This document shows, piece after piece, positions 20,498 to 22,762 of a stretch of 22,762 nucleotides of DNA (positions are counted from its first letter, which is position 1; each line of letters opens with the position of its first letter). Below the pieces are notes generated by a model. It was not told the origin of the DNA. It was given only the letters and a program-made list of their open reading frames with translations, and searched no databases. The translations under genes were made by a program, and so were the position numbers. The stretch is from Pelargonium cotyledonis (taxonomy: Eukaryota; Streptophyta; Magnoliopsida; Geraniales; Geraniaceae). The DNA is taken from assembly GCA_036897625.1 (NCBI GenBank), contig JAYMTA010000961.1:1-22762 (forward strand), written 5' to 3'.

Positions 20498-20655
20498 GTA
20501 GAGTGGTGCAGCAACTTTAATTGTTCTTGAGTCTTGACTGCTTCCAAGTTGTAAACAAGAACTGAAATCTCCTAATGTTGGTGTACCTTTCTTGGGCCAC
20601 GATTGATAATTCCGGTTTCCGATACTACATATGATGTAACAACTGAAATGAAATG

Positions 20656-20773
20656 CTCACAAGACTTCTTCAACTTCAATGATTGATTATTCAATGATTT
20701 TGTTTGAATAATTTGCATGAATTATTATAAGAAGGTTTAGGTTAGTTACCTCACAAGACTTCTTCAAATTCAA
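20656..20773 (+). repeat. Direct repeat of 24 bp, 94 bp apart
   Basis: ctcacaagacttcttcaa and six more bases at 20656-20679 recur at 20750-20773 with one mismatch, just upstream of the LINE. This may be a local duplication or a trace of an insertion. Confidence 0.7.
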
Positions 20774-20869
20774 GGACTTGCAATCAAACCAAACTTCTTA
20801 AATGTTAGGAATATTTCATTAAATTGTCTTTTTGTCGACTTCTAGATTATTTTCATGTGTCTGAGAATT

Positions 20870-22185
20870 GAGATTTTAAAATTGATAAAAAACTTCCCAA
20901 AGTCAGTTGGAGCAAAGTGACTGCTAGTAAAGGGATAAAAATTTCTAAGCTTAGGAACATTGCTGTTTTGGCCAAGCTTAGTTGGAAATTGAAGGTGTGT
21001 CCCTGATTTGATTTGGGGTAATCTTTTATTAAGTATGAGAAGTCCAAATCGATTAAGTCCATTATTAAGAGGGGTCTTGACTTGTCCAAAAGTATTGTGG
21101 AAGAGAATGTTGCTTGTAGTGTATGTAATGGCCTCAATTGTAACCTGTGGTTTGATAGATGGTGGGGGCCTCTTTCCCTTAGGGCTAGTGTTTTTGGTCC
21201 TCTCAATCAGTTTGAGGACTCTCTGAATGTTTCTTATTTGTGGGATGAGAGGGGTAAGTGGAATTTTTCTAAAGTTTCCTTTGTTATCTCTCACTGTATC
21301 AGTTCCCAGGTGTTGTGCCTCATTCTGTTTGGAAATCTATTTGGAATCTTAAGTGTCAGGAAAGAGTCAAGTATTTTGTTTGGTTGTGTTTGAATGAAGG
21401 TGTTCCTTCTAAAGATTTTCTTGCTACTAGAATGGTTTTGGTGGATAAAAATTGCCACAGATGTTTCTGTTCCTCTGAAAACCTTAGCCACATTATGAAT
21501 CTGTGTCTCTTTCAAAATACTGTGGCTGTCCTTATGCTTTAATCTTTAAAATCAAAGCCATGGTAGCTGAGTACTATTTTCTTTCTGGTAGTCAGTCTCC
21601 TTGTTGTGTGTCTGGCTCTTTGCCTGCTGCTGTGTGTGAGACCAATGGATTCCTCCCTCAATTAATTGGACCAAAGTTAACTCAGATGCCTCTTGCCTGG
21701 GTAATTCAGGATTAAGTAGTGCTGGTGTGATTATCAGAGATTGTAAAGGGCAATGGTTGAGTGGTATTTCTAAATTCCTTGGTTGGTGCAGTAGTGAATC
21801 AGCTGAGTTCTTTGCTTTGCTCTATGCCATTGATCTTGCTTCTCAGCTCAATCTTCCCAGAGTGATTTTCGAAGTTGATGCTGCTAGTTTGTTTCCTTTA
21901 TTGTTGTCTGATGATGTGAATTCTCATCCTTTTCGTTCTCTCATTTTGGAGTGTAGGGAAAAATTGATGCGGTTTGAAGACTAATTGTTGATCACGGGTA
22001 GGAGATCAGCTCAAAGAACTGCTGATTTTATGGCTTCTTTATGTTTTAATGGTGGTTCTAGCTTTGTGCTTGTGGGTGTGTTGAACTTCATGGATTTGGA
22101 TTGTAATCATGCTATGTTGGCTAGTGGCCATCAAATTTTACCCCCTGATTAATATATCCAGACCTTTTTCTATCCAAAAAAACTA
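20870..22185 (+). pseudogene. 5'-truncated, decayed L1-type LINE (RT C-terminus, zf-RVT, RNase H, 3' end)
   Basis: The order is that of plant L1 elements. The reverse transcriptase C-terminal region (KVSWSKVTASK...LRNIAVLAKLSWKL, about 20889-20995) comes first, then a linker with CNLWFDRWWG (near 21140). A zinc-binding zf-RVT domain follows with C-x2-C-x8-H-x4-C (near 21450-21510), then an RNase H domain from INWTKVNSDASC (21663 on). The RNase H acidic residues are present: Asp in NSDAS, Glu in SAEFF, Asp in FEVDA, and Asp in TADFM after a stop. The frame is broken by stops (for example TAA 21982-21984) and shifts between frames near 21000, 21300 and 21540, so no product is expected. The element ends with PPD-stop (22150-22152), a short 3'UTR and a short A tract near 22185. 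Confidence 0.85.
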
Positions 22186-22189
22186 ATTT

Positions 22190-22762
22190 CTTAAAATAAA
22201 AATAAGGACACTAATGACACGATGGAAAATATAAAACTATCTATAAAAATGATTTACATGAACATTAAATTTCATTCAAGTGCATATATGTTTTTATCAA
22301 TTTGACATGAGGAGTTGCACTAATTAATGGTTAAGGTAGTTTACCTCTTTCTTGGCCATCCAAATTCAAATATGAAAGACATATATAATAATAATATAAA
22401 AGAAAGATGTGTAACTAAACCTTTTATCATTTTCCTCTCTCCAAAACATAAACATGTATTAAAAATATATACGAAATTCTTCCTCGAATTAAAAAAAGTG
22501 AGCATAGTTTCAACCGAGTAGAAATTTGAAAACCACATTTTTTCATGGGTCATAATGTGCGACTAATGTGTGTTATTGACGTCTATAGTGTCTACATTCA
22601 GTTGAAACAAATGGGGAATGAGAAATATGAAATCTAATATATATATTATAAAGTGAAGTTCTATATCCTTTGATCGACAAGTGCACTTCCCAAATTTCAA
22701 TTGAGTTTCCAATTTTGTGACATGGGGCAATTTTAGTTACAAATTTGATGCATGTGTCAAAT
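22190..22762. other. Intergenic, no recognisable feature
   Basis: AT-rich sequence to the right of the LINE. No supported gene or transposon ends; anything here may be cut by the window edge. Confidence 0.4.

Noticed and set aside
20842-21294. 150-codon minus-strand frame
   Set aside because: Antisense to the LINE reverse transcriptase remnant, which explains the sequence better.
1-22762. CRISPR arrays, bacterial operons, intact tRNA or rRNA genes
   Set aside because: None seen. The sequence is plant nuclear, and tRNA-like boxes occur only inside SINEs.

Overview
The window reads as nuclear DNA of a flowering plant, probably a eudicot. It is AT-rich, has short introns with plant-type GT..AG junctions, and carries two recognisable plant genes set in transposon-rich sequence. 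I cannot name the species.

Both genes lie on the minus strand, head to tail. At 7480-10124 is a three-exon gene for a membrane-bound long-chain fatty alcohol oxidase (FAO, GMC-type FAD flavoenzyme, 733 aa by my splicing). At 11294-15403 is a three-exon gene (877 aa) for a basic N-terminal region, a coiled coil and a WD40-like domain, homologous to the Arabidopsis KIN14B-interacting protein At4g14310. It appears to have an extra 3'UTR intron whose donor starts on the base after the stop codon. Nothing in the sequence suggests that the two genes work together.

The left flank (1-7479) holds: the 3' end and LTR of a Ty1-copia retrotransposon; an ~80-bp degenerate tandem array ending in an inverted unit; a GC-rich 42-bp repeat; a possible antisense LTR/primer-binding-site remnant; a 221-bp Mutator-type MITE with a perfect 9-bp target duplication; and three tRNA-derived SINEs with A/B boxes and target site duplications.

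The right flank (15659-22762) holds: a 579-bp hAT-type element with a perfect 8-bp duplication; a larger inverted-repeat element; a Stowaway MITE plus a relic of another; a fourth SINE sharing a family with one on the left; a palindromic element; and a decayed LINE (RT 3' part, zf-RVT, RNase H, 3' end). A 91-bp piece of the LINE's RNase H region is also present 2.07 kb upstream, fused to a GC-rich segment.

I found no evidence of a new multi-gene system. The interest lies in the transposon insertions with defined ends, the SINE cluster, the duplicated RNase H module and the stop-abutting 3'UTR intron. All calls come from reading the sequence; no alignment or database search was run.
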